Positions 33,356 to 42,784 of a stretch of DNA of 64,000 nt are shown here, piece by piece. Each line of letters starts with the position of its first letter. The stretch's first letter is position 1. Origin of the DNA: Micromonospora halotolerans (GTDB lineage Bacteria > Actinomycetota > Actinomycetes > Mycobacteriales > Micromonosporaceae); the NCBI RefSeq assembly GCF_032108445.1, contig NZ_CP134876.1:6634001-6698000 (forward strand), read 5' to 3'. A program made the position numbers and the translations under genes. The notes beneath the pieces are model-generated. The model made no database searches. It was not told the DNA's origin and worked only from the letters and a program-made list of their open reading frames with translations.

Positions 33356-34350
33356 CGGGCACCCCCCGTCACGGCCAGGTCGTCGTGCCGGGTCGCGATC
33401 TCCTTGAGCCGCTGGATGACCGCCTCGCGGACCTCCGGCGGCTCCAGCACCCGCACGTCCGGGCCGTAGCCGACGATGTGGCCGGCCAGGTAGTCGGCGT
33501 CGGCGTAGGGCAGGACGAGGCGGTCGCCGTCCGGCCCGGCGTGGGTCTCCACCGCCCAGCGGCGCAGCCCCGCGGCGCGGCCGGCGGCGACCAGCACAGT
33601 GGCCCGGCCGGTCCGCTCCACCGGCCCGGACCAGCGGGCCACGTGACTGATCAGGTCCACCCCGACGGGCGGCTCGTACGCCCCGGGCTGCCCGGTCACC
33701 CGGACCGCGCCCACCACGCGGGAGAGCCGGAAGCAGCGGGTCGCCGCCCGGTCCAGGTCGTGGCCGACCACGTACCAGCGGCCGCGCCAGCAGACCACGC
33801 CCCACGGCTGCACGCGGCGGCGGGTCGGTGCGTCCCGGTCGGGCACCCGGTAGTCGAAGTTGACCTCGCGCCGGTCGCGCGCGGCGGCGGTCAGCGGCGC
33901 GAACGCCGGGTCGACCGTGACCATCGGCTCCAGGCCCAGCGTGGCCTGCGGGTCCACGTCGATGCCGGCGGCGCGCAGCTTCGCCAGCCCGGAGGAGGCG
34001 GCGGCGGCCAGGCCGGCGTGCTGCCACAGCCGGGCCGCGATGCCCACGGCGGCGGCCTCGTCCGGTTCGAGCGGGATGTCGGGCAGCGCGTACTCGCGGG
34101 GCGCGATCCGGTAGCCCGGCTCGGCGTCGAACACGCTGGCCGTGCCGGTCTCCAGCGGCACCCCGAGCTCCCGCAGCTCGGCCTTGTCCCGCTCGAACTT
34201 GCGCTGGAACGCCTCGTGGTCCTTGGCGTCGTCCGGATCGTGCTCGTAGCCGGGCACGGTCGCGGCGATCTGCGCGGCGGTCAGGAACCGTCGCGTGGAC
34301 AGCAGGCAGATCACCAGGTTGACCAGGCGTTCGGTACGGGTCCGCGACAC
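33352..34350 (-). CDS. pafB: WYL-domain transcriptional activator PafB
   Basis: 332 residues from GTG 34350. Winged helix at the N-terminus (ERLVNLVICLLSTRRFLTAAQIAATVPGY) and WYL domain with GRWYVVGHDLDRAATRCFRLSRV (about 205-227). Partner of PafC. The start is chosen because TAGCGT lies 7 nt upstream without a Shine-Dalgarno; the 30 upstream in-frame residues are Arg/Ala-rich and not PafB-like. First gene of the pafB-pafC unit, separated from pafA here by three unrelated genes, whereas in Mycobacterium pafABC are contiguous. Confidence 0.93.
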   Translation of the reverse strand: MSRTRTERLVNLVICLLSTRRFLTAAQIAATVPGYEHDPDDAKDHEAFQRKFERDKAELRELGVPLETGTASVFDAEPGYRIAPREYALPDIPLEPDEAAAVGIAARLWQHAGLAAAASSGLAKLRAAGIDVDPQATLGLEPMVTVDPAFAPLTAAARDRREVNFDYRVPDRDAPTRRRVQPWGVVCWRGRWYVVGHDLDRAATRCFRLSRVVGAVRVTGQPGAYEPPVGVDLISHVARWSGPVERTGRATVLVAAGRAAGLRRWAVETHAGPDGDRLVLPYADADYLAGHIVGYGPDVRVLEPPEVREAVIQRLKEIATRHDDLAVTGGAR

Positions 34351-34502
34351 GTGGGAAACGCTAGCAGCCCGCACGTCCGCGGCGCGCACCCGCGCGGGCG
34401 CGGCGCGCGGGAGTCCCGCCGCGGAGGCGATCCACACCACACCGCCCCGGGCCCGCCTCGCTCGTCGCGCGGAGGCCCGATGACGGCCATAGGGTGGATC
34501 GC

Positions 34503-35510
34503 ATGGCGGGGACGGAGGCCAAGAGCGAGAGTGTCGGCACGGTCGTGGTGGCCGGCGCGGCGAACCTCGCCATCGCGATCGCCAAGCTGATCGCGGGCCT
34601 GCTCTCCGGCTCCGCGGCGATGCTCTCCGAGGCCGCCCACTCGGTCGCCGACACCACCACCGAGGTCCTGCTCTACATGGCGCTGCGCCGCGGGGCGCGG
34701 CCCGCCGACACCCGGCACCCCTTCGGGTACGGCAAGGAGAGCTACGTCTGGGCCTTCCTCGCCGCGCTGTTCACGTTCGTGGTCGGCGCCGGCTTCGCCA
34801 TCACCCACGGCGTCACCACGATCCTCGTGCACGAGCACACCGGCCACTACCTGGCCTCGTACGTCGTGCTGGCGGTCTCCTTCGCCATCGAGTCGGTCTC
34901 GCTGGCCCGGGCGGTCCGGCAGGTCCGCAACGAGTCCCGGCGCTGGCGGGCCACCCCGCGCCGCTACCTGCGGCTGACCGCCGACACCACGGTCAAGGCG
35001 GTCTTCCTGGAGGACAGCGCCGCGCTGATCGGCCTGCTGCTCGCCGCCGTCGGGCTCACGCTGTCGCACCTCACCGGCGAGGAGATCTACGACGGCGTCG
35101 CCTCGATCCTCATCGGCGTGCTGCTGCTGGTGGTCGCCGGCATCCTGGCCCGCAGCAACATCTCGCTGCTGGTCGGCCGGGCCGTGTCCGACCGGGTGCA
35201 CCGGCAGATCGAGCACGAGCTGGCCGGGCTGCCCGCGGTGGACCGGATCGACACCCTCATGACCATGTTCCTCGGCCCGGAGGACATCCTGGTCGCCGCC
35301 AAGGTCGACTTCCAGAACGACGCCACCGGCGCGGACATCGAGGCCGCCGCCGACGAGGCCGAGCGGCGGCTCACCGACAGGTTCCCGGAGATCGGGTACG
35401 TCTTCCTCGACCCGACCCGGTCGAGGCGCGGCAGCGACGGGCACCGGGCCCGGACCACCCAGGACGAGGACGAGCGGGCCGTGGACCAGGAGCCGGGCGG
35501 GGTGCCCTGA
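34503..35510 (+). CDS. Cation diffusion facilitator (CDF) metal efflux transporter
   Basis: 335 residues from ATG 34503 (TAGGGT 7 nt upstream, leaderless). CDF signature in TM1-TM2: AKLIAGLLSGSAAMLSEAAHSVADTTTEVLL with the metal-site HxxxD; the second site on TM5 is DSAALIG. The cytosolic domain starts about residue 220 (HRQIEHELAGLPAVDRIDT). Exports Zn2+/Fe2+/Mn2+ by proton antiport. HPFGYGKESYVWAFLAAL fits the ZitB/CzcD-like Zn/Fe group. Divergent from pafB. Confidence 0.92.
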   Translation: MAGTEAKSESVGTVVVAGAANLAIAIAKLIAGLLSGSAAMLSEAAHSVADTTTEVLLYMALRRGARPADTRHPFGYGKESYVWAFLAALFTFVVGAGFAITHGVTTILVHEHTGHYLASYVVLAVSFAIESVSLARAVRQVRNESRRWRATPRRYLRLTADTTVKAVFLEDSAALIGLLLAAVGLTLSHLTGEEIYDGVASILIGVLLLVVAGILARSNISLLVGRAVSDRVHRQIEHELAGLPAVDRIDTLMTMFLGPEDILVAAKVDFQNDATGADIEAAADEAERRLTDRFPEIGYVFLDPTRSRRGSDGHRARTTQDEDERAVDQEPGGVP

Positions 35511-35569
35511 CCGGCGTGCCGGCGACCCGGCCGCATCCGGGCCCGTCGCCGGCCGATACTGTGCCCGGC

Positions 35570-36655
35570 ATGGTGCGATGGCGGTCCGGCACGGTCACGG
35601 CGGTACGGCGGCGGTGGGCCGGCGCCGCCGAACTCGACGTCGACCTGCCCGACGGCGCCCGGATGCGCGCCCTGGCCTACCCGGCCCTGGTCGGTGACCC
35701 GGAGCCCGGCGACCGGGTGCTGCTCAACGCCGGCGCCCTGCTGATGGGCCTCGGCACCGGCGGGTACGCCCTCGTCGTGGCCCTGCCCGACCGGCTCCCC
35801 GCCGACCCGCCGCAGGCCGGCGACACCCGCGACGCCGGCCACCTGGTCAAGGCCCGCTACACCCCGCTGCAGCCGATCCTGCTGGGCGTCGACGAGGAAG
35901 CCTCCCCGCACCACGCACGGCTGGCCGCCGCCGAGTCCGTCGACGGGATGCCGGTGGTGACCGCCGACCTGCACTCCGCGCTGCCGGCGATCCTGGCCGG
36001 CGTCCACGCCGACGCCCCGGACGCCCGGGTGGCCTACCTGCTCACCGACGGCGGGGCGCTGCCGGCCTGGTTCTCCCGCACCCTCGCCGGGCTCGCCGGC
36101 CACCTCGCGGGCACGGTCAGCGTGGGCCAGGCGTTCGGCGGCGACCTGGAGGCGAGCACCCTGCACAGCGGCCTGCTCGCCGCCCGGCACGTGCTCGGCG
36201 CCGACGTCGCGATCGTCGCCCAAGGGCCCGGCAACCTGGGCACCGGCACCCGCTGGGGCTTCTCCGGGGTGGCCGTCGGCGAGGCGGTCAACGCGGTCGC
36301 CACGCTCGGCGGTCGGCCGGTCGGCTCGCTGCGGATCTCCGCGGCCGACCCCCGCCCCCGGCACCGTGGCGTCTCCCACCACAGCCTCACCGCGTACGGC
36401 CGGGTCGCCCTGGCCCCCGCGGACCTGGTCGTGCCGGACGGCCTGGACCCCGCTCTCGCGACGGAGGTGGGCGCGGCGCTGGCCCCGCTCGCGGCGCGGC
36501 ACCGGATCGTCACCGTGCCCACCGACGGCCTGGACGCGGCGCTGCGGGCCAGCCCGGTCGGCCTGTCGACGATGGGGCGCGGGCTCGACGGGGACCACGC
36601 CTACTTCCTGGCCGCGGCCGCCGCCGGCCGGCACGCGGCCCGCCTGCTCGGCTGA
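35570..36655 (+). CDS. DUF3866 family protein
   Basis: 361 residues from ATG 35570, with TACTGT 7 nt upstream (leaderless). Matches the DUF3866 pattern: GDRVLLNAGALLMGLGTGGYALV, GHLVKARYTPLQP, VAYLLTDGGALPAWFS, AIVAQGPGNLGTGT, and FSGVAVGEAVNAV. The family is conserved in actinobacteria and some Firmicutes; no activity is known. It sits 59 bp after the CDF gene. The region GPGNLGTGTRWGFSG may form a nucleotide or phosphate loop, but this is speculation. Confidence 0.85.
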   Translation: MVRWRSGTVTAVRRRWAGAAELDVDLPDGARMRALAYPALVGDPEPGDRVLLNAGALLMGLGTGGYALVVALPDRLPADPPQAGDTRDAGHLVKARYTPLQPILLGVDEEASPHHARLAAAESVDGMPVVTADLHSALPAILAGVHADAPDARVAYLLTDGGALPAWFSRTLAGLAGHLAGTVSVGQAFGGDLEASTLHSGLLAARHVLGADVAIVAQGPGNLGTGTRWGFSGVAVGEAVNAVATLGGRPVGSLRISAADPRPRHRGVSHHSLTAYGRVALAPADLVVPDGLDPALATEVGAALAPLAARHRIVTVPTDGLDAALRASPVGLSTMGRGLDGDHAYFLAAAAAGRHAARLLG

Positions 36656-36658
36656 CGC

Positions 36659-37210
36659 TCAGCGCGCCCCGTAGCCGTGCGCGACGATGTGCTCCGCGGC
36701 CCGGGTGTAGCCCGCCGGGTCGGCCGGCGCCAGCGTCCCCAGGCCGTCGACGTAGCGGTTGTACATGCAGAACGCGGCGGCGATCAGCACCGTGTCGTGG
36801 ATCTCCAGGTCGGTGGCGCCCTCGGCGCGGGCCGCCTCGACCAGCTCGGCAGTGACCTCCCGGCCGCCGCGCTGCACCGCCCCGGCGATCCGCAGCAGCG
36901 CCCGCAGCTTCGGATCGACCGGTGCGCCGTCCAGATCCCGGCGGACCTGCTCCACCAGCGGCATCCCCGCGGGCAGCTGGGCCGCGGCGAACGCCGAGTG
37001 CGACGCGCAGCAGAACGTGCAGGCGTTCAGCTCCGACACGTACGCGGCGATGAGCTCCCGCTCCCCCGCGGTCAGTGTGGGATGCGGGGCGTGCAGCAGC
37101 GTGTCGGCGAGGTCGAACAGCGGCTTGGCGGTCTCCGGGCGGTAGCGGGCCAGCCCGTTGATGCCGGGGTGGGCCTGCTCGTCCAGGCCGAGGTCGATGT
37201 GTGCGATCAC
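36659..37210 (-). CDS. AhpD-like / carboxymuconolactone decarboxylase family protein
   Basis: 183 residues from GTG 37210 (GAGGGAG 7 nt upstream). Alkylhydroperoxidase AhpD core: Glu in YVSELNACTFCCASHS, with CxxC and the following His forming the proton relay typical of AhpD. These are small peroxidase/disulfide proteins. Convergent with DUF3866, 3 bp between stops. Confidence 0.87.
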   Translation of the reverse strand: MIAHIDLGLDEQAHPGINGLARYRPETAKPLFDLADTLLHAPHPTLTAGERELIAAYVSELNACTFCCASHSAFAAAQLPAGMPLVEQVRRDLDGAPVDPKLRALLRIAGAVQRGGREVTAELVEAARAEGATDLEIHDTVLIAAAFCMYNRYVDGLGTLAPADPAGYTRAAEHIVAHGYGAR

Positions 37211-37344
37211 GTCACGCTCCCTCGTCGTCGACTGGGGAGCACACGACGGCACGTGTCGGCTTCCCTGTGAGCCATAGACGAGCATGCGGGCGGTGACGCG
37301 GTCAAGGCCCCGGCTCGGCGACCCGGGACGGCCGGATCCGGCAC

Positions 37345-37620
37345 GTCCAGCGGCGCGCCGAGCCAGCCCTCGGCCGGCCCGCACGGCCCGTCCACCCGAC
37401 CGCCCCACGTGCCGGCCGGCGGCAGGTGCACCAGCGGCAGCAGGTACTGCACCGAGTGCAGCAGGGCGGAGCGGTCCCGGTCCGGCCAGCGCCGCGCCAG
37501 CAGCTCCCGAAGCCGGGTGCGGCTCAACGGCTGCCCCGCGGCGTACGCCGCCAGCTCGGCGGGATCGACGCCGACGGTTGCCCGGCCCATGAACTGCCGT
37601 TGCAGGCGCGCCGTCAGCCG
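37345..37620 (-). pseudogene. Remnant of a winged-helix DNA-binding (HTH_42/AlkX-like) protein
   Basis: About 90 residues in one minus-strand frame (from RLQRQFMGRATVGVDPAEL through LLARRWPDRDRSALLHSVQ and LLPLVHLPPAGTWG to GWLGAPLD) match the middle of the HTH_42 family, normally 350-400 residues. The N-terminal and C-terminal parts are missing and the frame decays into unrelated sequence. It starts directly at the stop of the 73-residue gene. I infer a deletion remnant. ATG 37590 has no Shine-Dalgarno. Confidence 0.5.
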
Positions 37621-37622
37621 GG

Positions 37623-37844
37623 TCAGCCGGCGAAGAAGATCAGCCCCAGCCAGGCAACCACGATCAGCACCAGCGCGGCGGCCAGCACCCAGGTCGGCAC
37701 CGCGTACTCGCCGCGGCGGTTGCGCTCGACCTCGGCGCGGATCTTCTCGCGGCGCCGCTCGACCCAGTTGAGCTTCTCGGTCCCGCCGTCGCGGCCGGCG
37801 GACCTCTCGCGGCCGGGGCGGCCGGCAGGTTCGGAAGTGTTCAT
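37623..37844 (-). CDS. Small C-terminally anchored membrane protein next to pafA
   Basis: 73 residues from ATG 37844. Hydrophilic, charged N-terminal half (KLNWVERRREKIRAEVERNRRGEY) and one C-terminal TM helix (VPTWVLAAALVLIVVAWLGLIFF), so tail-anchored topology. No family recognised. It follows pafA by 57 bp on the same strand and may be cotranscribed; a TACGCT box 9 nt before the ATG could also drive it. Confidence 0.75.
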   Translation of the reverse strand: MNTSEPAGRPGRERSAGRDGGTEKLNWVERRREKIRAEVERNRRGEYAVPTWVLAAALVLIVVAWLGLIFFAG

Positions 37845-37901
37845 CGCGACGCCAGCGTACCCGTGGGCCGGCGGCCGCCGCACCGGCCGCCCACCTCCGG
37901 G

Positions 37902-39260
37902 TCACATGCTCGCGATGAGCCGCTCCACCCGCTCGTCGTACGCCCGGAACGGGTCCTTGCACAGCACCGTGCGCTGCGCCTGGTCGTTCAGCTTCAGGTG
38001 CACCCAGTCGACGGTGAAGTCCCGCCGCTTCTCCTGGGCGTGCCGGATGAACTCGCCGCGCAGCCGCGCCCGGGTGGTCTGCGGCGGGGTCTCCTTCGCC
38101 TCGAAGATCTCCGGGTCGGTGGCCACCCGGTCCACCTCGCCGCGCCGCTCCAGCAGCCCGTAGAGCCCTCGGCCGCGCCGCAGGTCGTGGTAGGCCAGGT
38201 CCATCTGCGCCACCCGCGGGTGCGACAGCGGCAGGTCGTGCTTGCGCTGGTAGCGCTCGATCAGCCGCAGCTTCGTCACCCAGTCGATCTCCCGGGCCAC
38301 CGGGTCCAGGTCGCCGGTCTCCACGGCCCGCAGCACCCGCGCCCACAGGTCCACCACCCGCTTCGCGGTCTGGTCGCCGCCGCGGCGCTCGACGAACTCG
38401 GTCGCCTTCGCCAGGTATTCCTGCTGGATGTCCAGCGCCGAGACCTCCTTGCCGGAGGCCAGCCGCACCTTGCGCCGGCCGGTGATGTCGTGGGACACCT
38501 CCCGGATCGCGCGGATCGGGTTCTCCAGCGTCAGGTCCCGCATCACCACGCCGGCCTCGATCATCCGCAGCACGATGTCGGCCGTGCCGACCTTCAGCAG
38601 CGTGGTGACCTCGTTCATGTTCGAGTCGCCGACGATCACGTGCAGCCGCCGGTAGCGCTCGGCGTCGGCGTGCGGCTCGTCGCGGGTGTTGATGATGGGC
38701 CGGCTGCGGGTGGTCGCCGAGGAGACGCCCTCCCAGATGTGCTCGGCCCGCTGCGACAGGCAGTAGACCGCCCCGCGCGGCGTCTGGAGCACCTTGCCGG
38801 CGCCGCAGATCAACTGGCGGGTGACCAGGAACGGGATCAGCACGTCGGCCAGCCGGCCGAACTCGCCGTGCCGGGACACCAGGTAGTTCTCGTGGCAGCC
38901 GTAGGAGTTGCCGGCCGAGTCGGTGTTGTTCTTGAACAGGTAGATCTCGCCCGCGATGCCCTCGTCGTGCAGCCGCTTCTCCGCGTCGACGAGCAGCCCC
39001 TCCAGGATCCGCTCCCCCGCCCGGTCGTGGGCCACCAGGTCGGTCACCGAGTCGCACTCCGGCGTCGCGTACTCGGGGTGCGAGCCCACATCCAGGTAGA
39101 GGCGGGCTCCGTTGCGCAGGAAGACGTTGCTCGACCGGCCCCACGACACCACCCGCCGGAACAGGTACCGCGCGACCTCGTCGGGGGACAGTCGACGTTG
39201 CCCGCGATAGGTGCAGGTGACGCCGTACTCGGTTTCGAGGCCGAAGATTCGCCGCTCCAT
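37902..39260 (-). CDS. pafA: Pup-protein ligase PafA
   Basis: 452 residues. Glutamine-synthetase-like carboxylate-amine ligase: [14 protein letters not shown] with the Mg/ATP-binding Glu, [39 protein letters not shown], and [16 protein letters not shown]. It uses ATP to join the C-terminal Glu of deamidated Pup to substrate lysines. It lacks the Dop-loop. ATG 39260 is preceded by TAATGT 6 nt upstream without a Shine-Dalgarno, so the mRNA is likely leaderless. Divergent from the sugar dehydratase. Confidence 0.97.
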   Translation of the reverse strand: MERRIFGLETEYGVTCTYRGQRRLSPDEVARYLFRRVVSWGRSSNVFLRNGARLYLDVGSHPEYATPECDSVTDLVAHDRAGERILEGLLVDAEKRLHDEGIAGEIYLFKNNTDSAGNSYGCHENYLVSRHGEFGRLADVLIPFLVTRQLICGAGKVLQTPRGAVYCLSQRAEHIWEGVSSATTRSRPIINTRDEPHADAERYRRLHVIVGDSNMNEVTTLLKVGTADIVLRMIEAGVVMRDLTLENPIRAIREVSHDITGRRKVRLASGKEVSALDIQQEYLAKATEFVERRGGDQTAKRVVDLWARVLRAVETGDLDPVAREIDWVTKLRLIERYQRKHDLPLSHPRVAQMDLAYHDLRRGRGLYGLLERRGEVDRVATDPEIFEAKETPPQTTRARLRGEFIRHAQEKRRDFTVDWVHLKLNDQAQRTVLCKDPFRAYDERVERLIASM

Positions 39261-39378
39261 GATGTGACATTAGCCGCCCGGGGCCCCGGATGGGCAGCGC
39301 TCAACCCACTGGTCTCATCCGCACCGGGCCGGGCATTCCCCGCGTTCGCACGTCCCACGGCCGGGTACGGTCCCAGCC

Positions 39379-40356
39379 GTGAGAATCCTCGTCACCGGCG
39401 GCGCCGGCTTCATCGGCTCGGCGTACGTCCGGCGGCTGCTCACCGACGCCGAGCCGGACCTCACGGCAAACGCCGTCACCGTGCTCGACGCCTACACCTA
39501 CGCCGCCACCGAGGGCGCCCTCGACCCCGTCCGCGCCGACCCGAGGCTGCGGGTCGTCCGCGGCGACATCCGCGACCCCGCCCTGGTCGACGCCACCGTC
39601 GCCGACCACGACGCCGTCGTGCACTTCGCCGCCGAGTCGCACGTGGACCGCTCCATCGCCGCCGCCGCCGACTTCGTGACCACCAACGTGGTCGGCACCC
39701 AGACCCTGCTCGACGCGGCCCTGCGCCACGGGGTACGCCGCTTCGTCCAGGTCTCCACCGATGAGGTGTACGGCTCCATCGCCACCGGCGCCTGGACCGA
39801 ACAGGCCCCGCTCGACCCCAGCTCCCCGTACTCGGCCAGCAAGGCAGCCGGCGACCTGCTCGCGCTGGCCTACCACCGCACCCACGGCCTCGACGTCGTG
39901 GTCACCCGCGGCGCCAACACCTACGGGCCCTACCAGTACCCCGAAAAGATCATCCCGCTGTTCGTCACCAACCTGCTCGACGGGCACGACGTGCCCCTCT
40001 ACGGCGACGGCGGCAACGTGCGGGACTGGCTGCACGTCGACGACCACTGCCACGGCGTCGCGCTTGCCCAGGCCCGCGGCCGGGCCGGCGGCATCTACCA
40101 CCTGGGCGGCGGCGCCGAACTCACCAACCGGGAGCTCACCGGCCGGCTGCTCGCCGCGTGCGGCGCCGGCTGGGAGCGGGTCCGGCCGGTCGCCGACCGC
40201 AAGGGCCACGACCGCCGGTACGCCCTGGACTGCGCCACCACCCGCCGCGAACTGGGCTGGGCCCCCACCGTCGACCTCGACCACGGGCTGGCCGCCACCG
40301 TCGACTGGTACCGGGCCAACCGCGCCTGGTGGACGCCCCTGAAGCCGCACCGCTGA
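39379..40356 (+). CDS. rmlB: dTDP-glucose 4,6-dehydratase-like NDP-sugar enzyme
   Basis: 325 residues from GTG 39379 (TACGGT 7 nt upstream). Extended SDR: TGGAGFIGS (residues 6-14), HFAAESHVDRS, STDEVYGS with the Thr-Asp-Glu catalytic trio, YSASKAAGD (YxxxK), TRGANTYGPYQYPEK, GNVRDWLHVDDHC. This is the RmlB pattern: oxidation, dehydration and reduction of dTDP-glucose to the 4-keto-6-deoxy sugar. No rmlA/C/D is nearby, so it may feed a pathway elsewhere. Inserted in the proteasome locus between pafA and prcA. Confidence 0.92.
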   Translation: MRILVTGGAGFIGSAYVRRLLTDAEPDLTANAVTVLDAYTYAATEGALDPVRADPRLRVVRGDIRDPALVDATVADHDAVVHFAAESHVDRSIAAAADFVTTNVVGTQTLLDAALRHGVRRFVQVSTDEVYGSIATGAWTEQAPLDPSSPYSASKAAGDLLALAYHRTHGLDVVVTRGANTYGPYQYPEKIIPLFVTNLLDGHDVPLYGDGGNVRDWLHVDDHCHGVALAQARGRAGGIYHLGGGAELTNRELTGRLLAACGAGWERVRPVADRKGHDRRYALDCATTRRELGWAPTVDLDHGLAATVDWYRANRAWWTPLKPHR

Positions 40357-40361
40357 CGGGG

Positions 40362-40380
40362 GCCGGGCCCGGGACCCGGC
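40362..40380. terminator. Weak hairpin between rmlB-like gene and prcA
   Basis: GCCGGG/CCCGGC stem of 6 bp with a 7-nt loop in the 36-bp convergent gap. Confidence 0.35.
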
Positions 40381-40392
40381 ACCCGCCCGGCG

Positions 40393-41229
40393 TCACTCCT
40401 CGGGCTGCTCCTCCTGCGGCTGACCCTCCAGGTCGGCCGAGCCCGCCGACGTGGTCGGCTTCTTCGCCTCCTCGGTCGGCACCGTCGGGGTCTTCGCCCG
40501 CCCGGCCGCCGGCGCGGCGTCCGCGCTCGCGTCGCCGTCCAGCAGCGCGGTCAGCGCGGCCCCGGTGATCCGCCGGAACGTCCGCCCCACCCGGCGCCGG
40601 TCCAGGACCGCCACCTCCAGCTGGTTCGCCGCGATCGTGCGGGCCGCCCCGCCCTCGCCGCCGACGCTGCTCAGCGCCTTCATGGCCGCCCGGACCGCCT
40701 CCGACAGCGACATGTCCGGCCGGTGCTCGTTCTTCAGCACCCCGGTGATCGCCTCGGCCTGGCCGCCCATCGCCATCCGGCCCGGCTCGTCGTTGACCGA
40801 CCCGTCGTAGGTCAGCCGGTAGAGCGAGTCGTCGTCCGGCGTGGCGCCCACCTCGGCGACGCAGATCTCCACCTCGAACGGCTTCGACTGCTCGGTGAAG
40901 ATCGCGCCCAGCGTCTGTGCGAACGCGTTCGCCAGGCCCAGCCCGGTCACGTCCCGCCGGTCGTAGCTCAGGCCGTTCAGGTCGGCCATCCGCACCCCGG
41001 CGCGGCGCAGGTTCTCGAACTCGTTGTATCGGCCCACCGCGGCGAAGCCGATCCGGTCGTAGATCTCACTGACCTTGTGCAGGGTGCTGGACAGGTTCTC
41101 CGCGACGAAGAGCACCCCGCCCTCGTAGCTCAGGACCACCGCGCTGCGGCCCCGGGCGATGCCCTTGCGGGCCAGCTCGGAGCGGTCGCGCATGATCTGC
41201 TCGGGCGAGGCGTAGAACTGCATGGCCAC
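40393..41229 (-). CDS. prcA: 20S proteasome alpha subunit PrcA
   Basis: 278 residues. Alpha-type fold without a catalytic Thr: [27 protein letters not shown] at the N-terminal gate, [21 protein letters not shown], and a long acidic/Pro tail (about 235-278) typical of actinobacteria. GTG 41229 is 8 nt after AAGGAGAA; ATG 41223 two codons later is too far. Forms the outer heptameric rings and the docking surface for Mpa's GQYL tail. Follows prcB by 60 bp in one operon. Confidence 0.97.
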   Translation of the reverse strand: MAMQFYASPEQIMRDRSELARKGIARGRSAVVLSYEGGVLFVAENLSSTLHKVSEIYDRIGFAAVGRYNEFENLRRAGVRMADLNGLSYDRRDVTGLGLANAFAQTLGAIFTEQSKPFEVEICVAEVGATPDDDSLYRLTYDGSVNDEPGRMAMGGQAEAITGVLKNEHRPDMSLSEAVRAAMKALSSVGGEGGAARTIAANQLEVAVLDRRRVGRTFRRITGAALTALLDGDASADAAPAAGRAKTPTVPTEEAKKPTTSAGSADLEGQPQEEQPEE

Positions 41230-41289
41230 GGCGGCGGTTCTCCTTCGGGCGCTGTGCTGCGGACTGCTGACTCAGGTGTGGGAGCGGGG

Positions 41290-42129
41290 TCAGCCGCCCG
41301 GGTTCTCCATGCGGCCGGACACCACGCCCTCGGCGATCGCCGCCGTCTCGGCGTCGGTGAGCCGGTGCGTGCCCTCGGCGGTCGCGGTCATCACCACCGG
41401 GTAGATCCGGCGGGTCAGGTCCGGGCCACCGGTCGCGGTGTCGTCGTCGGCGGCGTCGTAGAGCGCCTCGACGGCCAGCCGGGTCGCGTCGTCGATCGAC
41501 AGGCCCGCCCGGAACCGCTTCTTCAGCGCGGACTTGGCGAACAGCGAGCCGGAGCCGATCGCGTCGTAGCCGGTCTCCTCGTAGGGGCCGCCGGTCACGT
41601 CGAAGCTGAAGATCCGCCCGGCGCGGGCCGGGTCGGCGGCGGCCAGGTCGAAGCCGGCGAAGAGCGGGATCACGGCGAGGCCCTGCATGGCGGCGCCCAG
41701 GTTCCCTCGGATCATCGAGGCCAGCCGGTTGGCCTTGCCGTCGAGCGAGAGCATGGCGCCCTCGATCTTCTCGTAGTGCTCCAGCTCCACCTGGAACAGT
41801 CGCATCAGCTCGATGCCGATGCCCGCGGTGCCCGCGATGCCGACCAGCGAGTACGCGTCGGCCGGGTGGACCTTCTCGATGTCCCGCTGGGCGATCAGGT
41901 TGCCCATCGTGGCGCGCCGGTCGCCGGCCATCACCACGCCACCGCTGGCCGAGATGGCCACGATGGTCGTCGCGTGCGGCGCCAGGTCGGCGGCCATGCC
42001 GGGCGGCAGCGGCCGACGGCCGGGCAGCATCTCGGGAGCCACCTTGCTCAGGAACGTTGTGAAGGAGGACGTCCCCGCGTTGGTGAACACATCTGGAAGA
42101 CGCCCGGATGGATCAAAACCCGCTGCCAC
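41290..42129 (-). CDS. prcB: 20S proteasome beta subunit PrcB
   Basis: 279 residues. A 53-residue propeptide precedes the mature N-terminus Thr54 ([23 protein letters not shown]), the catalytic nucleophile freed by autoprocessing; Lys and Asp of the active site are in the following strands (GDRRAT, EKVHPAD). GTG 42129 has GAGAGGA 6 nt upstream. Forms the inner proteolytic rings. Its first 27 codons overlap, in another frame of the same strand, the tail of an endonuclease VII remnant. Confidence 0.97.
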   Translation of the reverse strand: MAAGFDPSGRLPDVFTNAGTSSFTTFLSKVAPEMLPGRRPLPPGMAADLAPHATTIVAISASGGVVMAGDRRATMGNLIAQRDIEKVHPADAYSLVGIAGTAGIGIELMRLFQVELEHYEKIEGAMLSLDGKANRLASMIRGNLGAAMQGLAVIPLFAGFDLAAADPARAGRIFSFDVTGGPYEETGYDAIGSGSLFAKSALKKRFRAGLSIDDATRLAVEALYDAADDDTATGGPDLTRRIYPVVMTATAEGTHRLTDAETAAIAEGVVSGRMENPGG

Positions 42130-42269
42130 GTGGTTCCTCTCAGGTACGTGATCGCCCTGGCCAGCCTCGCGGGACTGTCACGGAACTGGCCAAGACCACC
42201 GGTGCAGTTGAAGCAGAGTATCCCGCGCACCCATCCGGCGCGATGATCGTGGTCCACATGTTCCGGACC
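42048..42269 (-). pseudogene. Endonuclease VII-like HNH remnant between pup and prcB
   Basis: A minus-strand frame encodes GPEHVDHDHRAGWVRGILC then [20 protein letters not shown], the C-terminal half of the endonuclease VII (His-Me finger) domain with its HxH and one CxxC-type pair. The N-terminal half, including the first zinc cysteines, is absent: the upstream frame is Ala/Gly-rich and closes at 42396. No Shine-Dalgarno is seen at GTG 42257. From memory, intact genes of this kind sit between pup and prcB in related actinobacteria, so this is a decayed copy. Confidence 0.6.
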
Positions 42270-42473
42270 GGGCGCGACGCGGTCCGCGGCGTCCGGCGGA
42301 CGAGCTTTCGCCTCCCCCGATTCCGCGCCCGCGGCGGCCCCGCCGGGAAGCGGGCCGCCGCGCCGGGTCCTACCGTAGAACGCCGGACCGTCCCGTCACG
42401 GCCGGTCGCGGCAGGGCACCACGAAAGTCGTTCGTGCGAGCGAGCCCATTACCGGAAGAAACGGGCATTTCGC
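42270..42473. other. Non-coding stretch between pup and the endonuclease remnant
   Basis: The gap from pup to prcB is 344 bp. Apart from the remnant I see no gene. On the minus strand TACGGT (about 42372-42377) could be a -10 box for prcBA, but no matching -35 is clear. Confidence 0.4.
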
Positions 42474-42680
42474 TCACTGACCGCCCTTCTGGACATATCC
42501 GCGGACGAACTCTTCTGCGTTCTCCTCCAGGACGGAGTCGATCTCGTCGAGCAGGTCGTCGACGTCCTCGGTGATCTCGGCGTGCCGCTCGGCAACCTCG
42601 GGGTTGGCCTGCGCGGTGACCTCCTCGACCTCCTCGTGCGACTTGCCGGACTGGGTCTGGCCGCCTTCTTGGGTCGCCAT
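42474..42680 (-). CDS. pup: Prokaryotic ubiquitin-like protein Pup
   Basis: 68 residues, acidic and helical, ending VRGYVQKGGQ. The C-terminal Gln means it must be deamidated to Glu by Dop before PafA can attach it. The central EEVEEVTAQANPEVAERH to DEIDSVLEENAEE stretch is the coiled-coil part that Mpa binds. ATG 42680 has GGAGGAGG upstream. It is separated from dop by a terminator and has a TAAGTT -10 candidate, so pup is probably transcribed on its own. Confidence 0.98.
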   Translation of the reverse strand: MATQEGGQTQSGKSHEEVEEVTAQANPEVAERHAEITEDVDDLLDEIDSVLEENAEEFVRGYVQKGGQ

Positions 42681-42708
42681 GGTGTGCCTCCTCCACGATC
42701 CTGCGATC

Positions 42709-42714
42709 AACTTA
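42709..42714 (-). promoter_or_regulatory. Candidate -10 box of pup
   Basis: TAAGTT on the minus strand, about 28 nt before the pup ATG and just after the dop terminator. No clear -35. Confidence 0.35.
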
Positions 42715-42730
42715 CCTCGCGCGGACGACG

Positions 42731-42769
42731 AAAAGCCCGTCGCGCGCCGGGAACCGGCACGGGACGGGC
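42731..42769 (-). terminator. Intrinsic terminator between dop and pup
   Basis: On the minus strand: 7-bp outer stem GCCCGTC/GACGGGC and inner GCCGG/CCGGC, followed by TTTT. One of the few hairpins here with a U-run. Confidence 0.75.
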
Positions 42770-42784
42770 CTTCCGGCATCCGGC

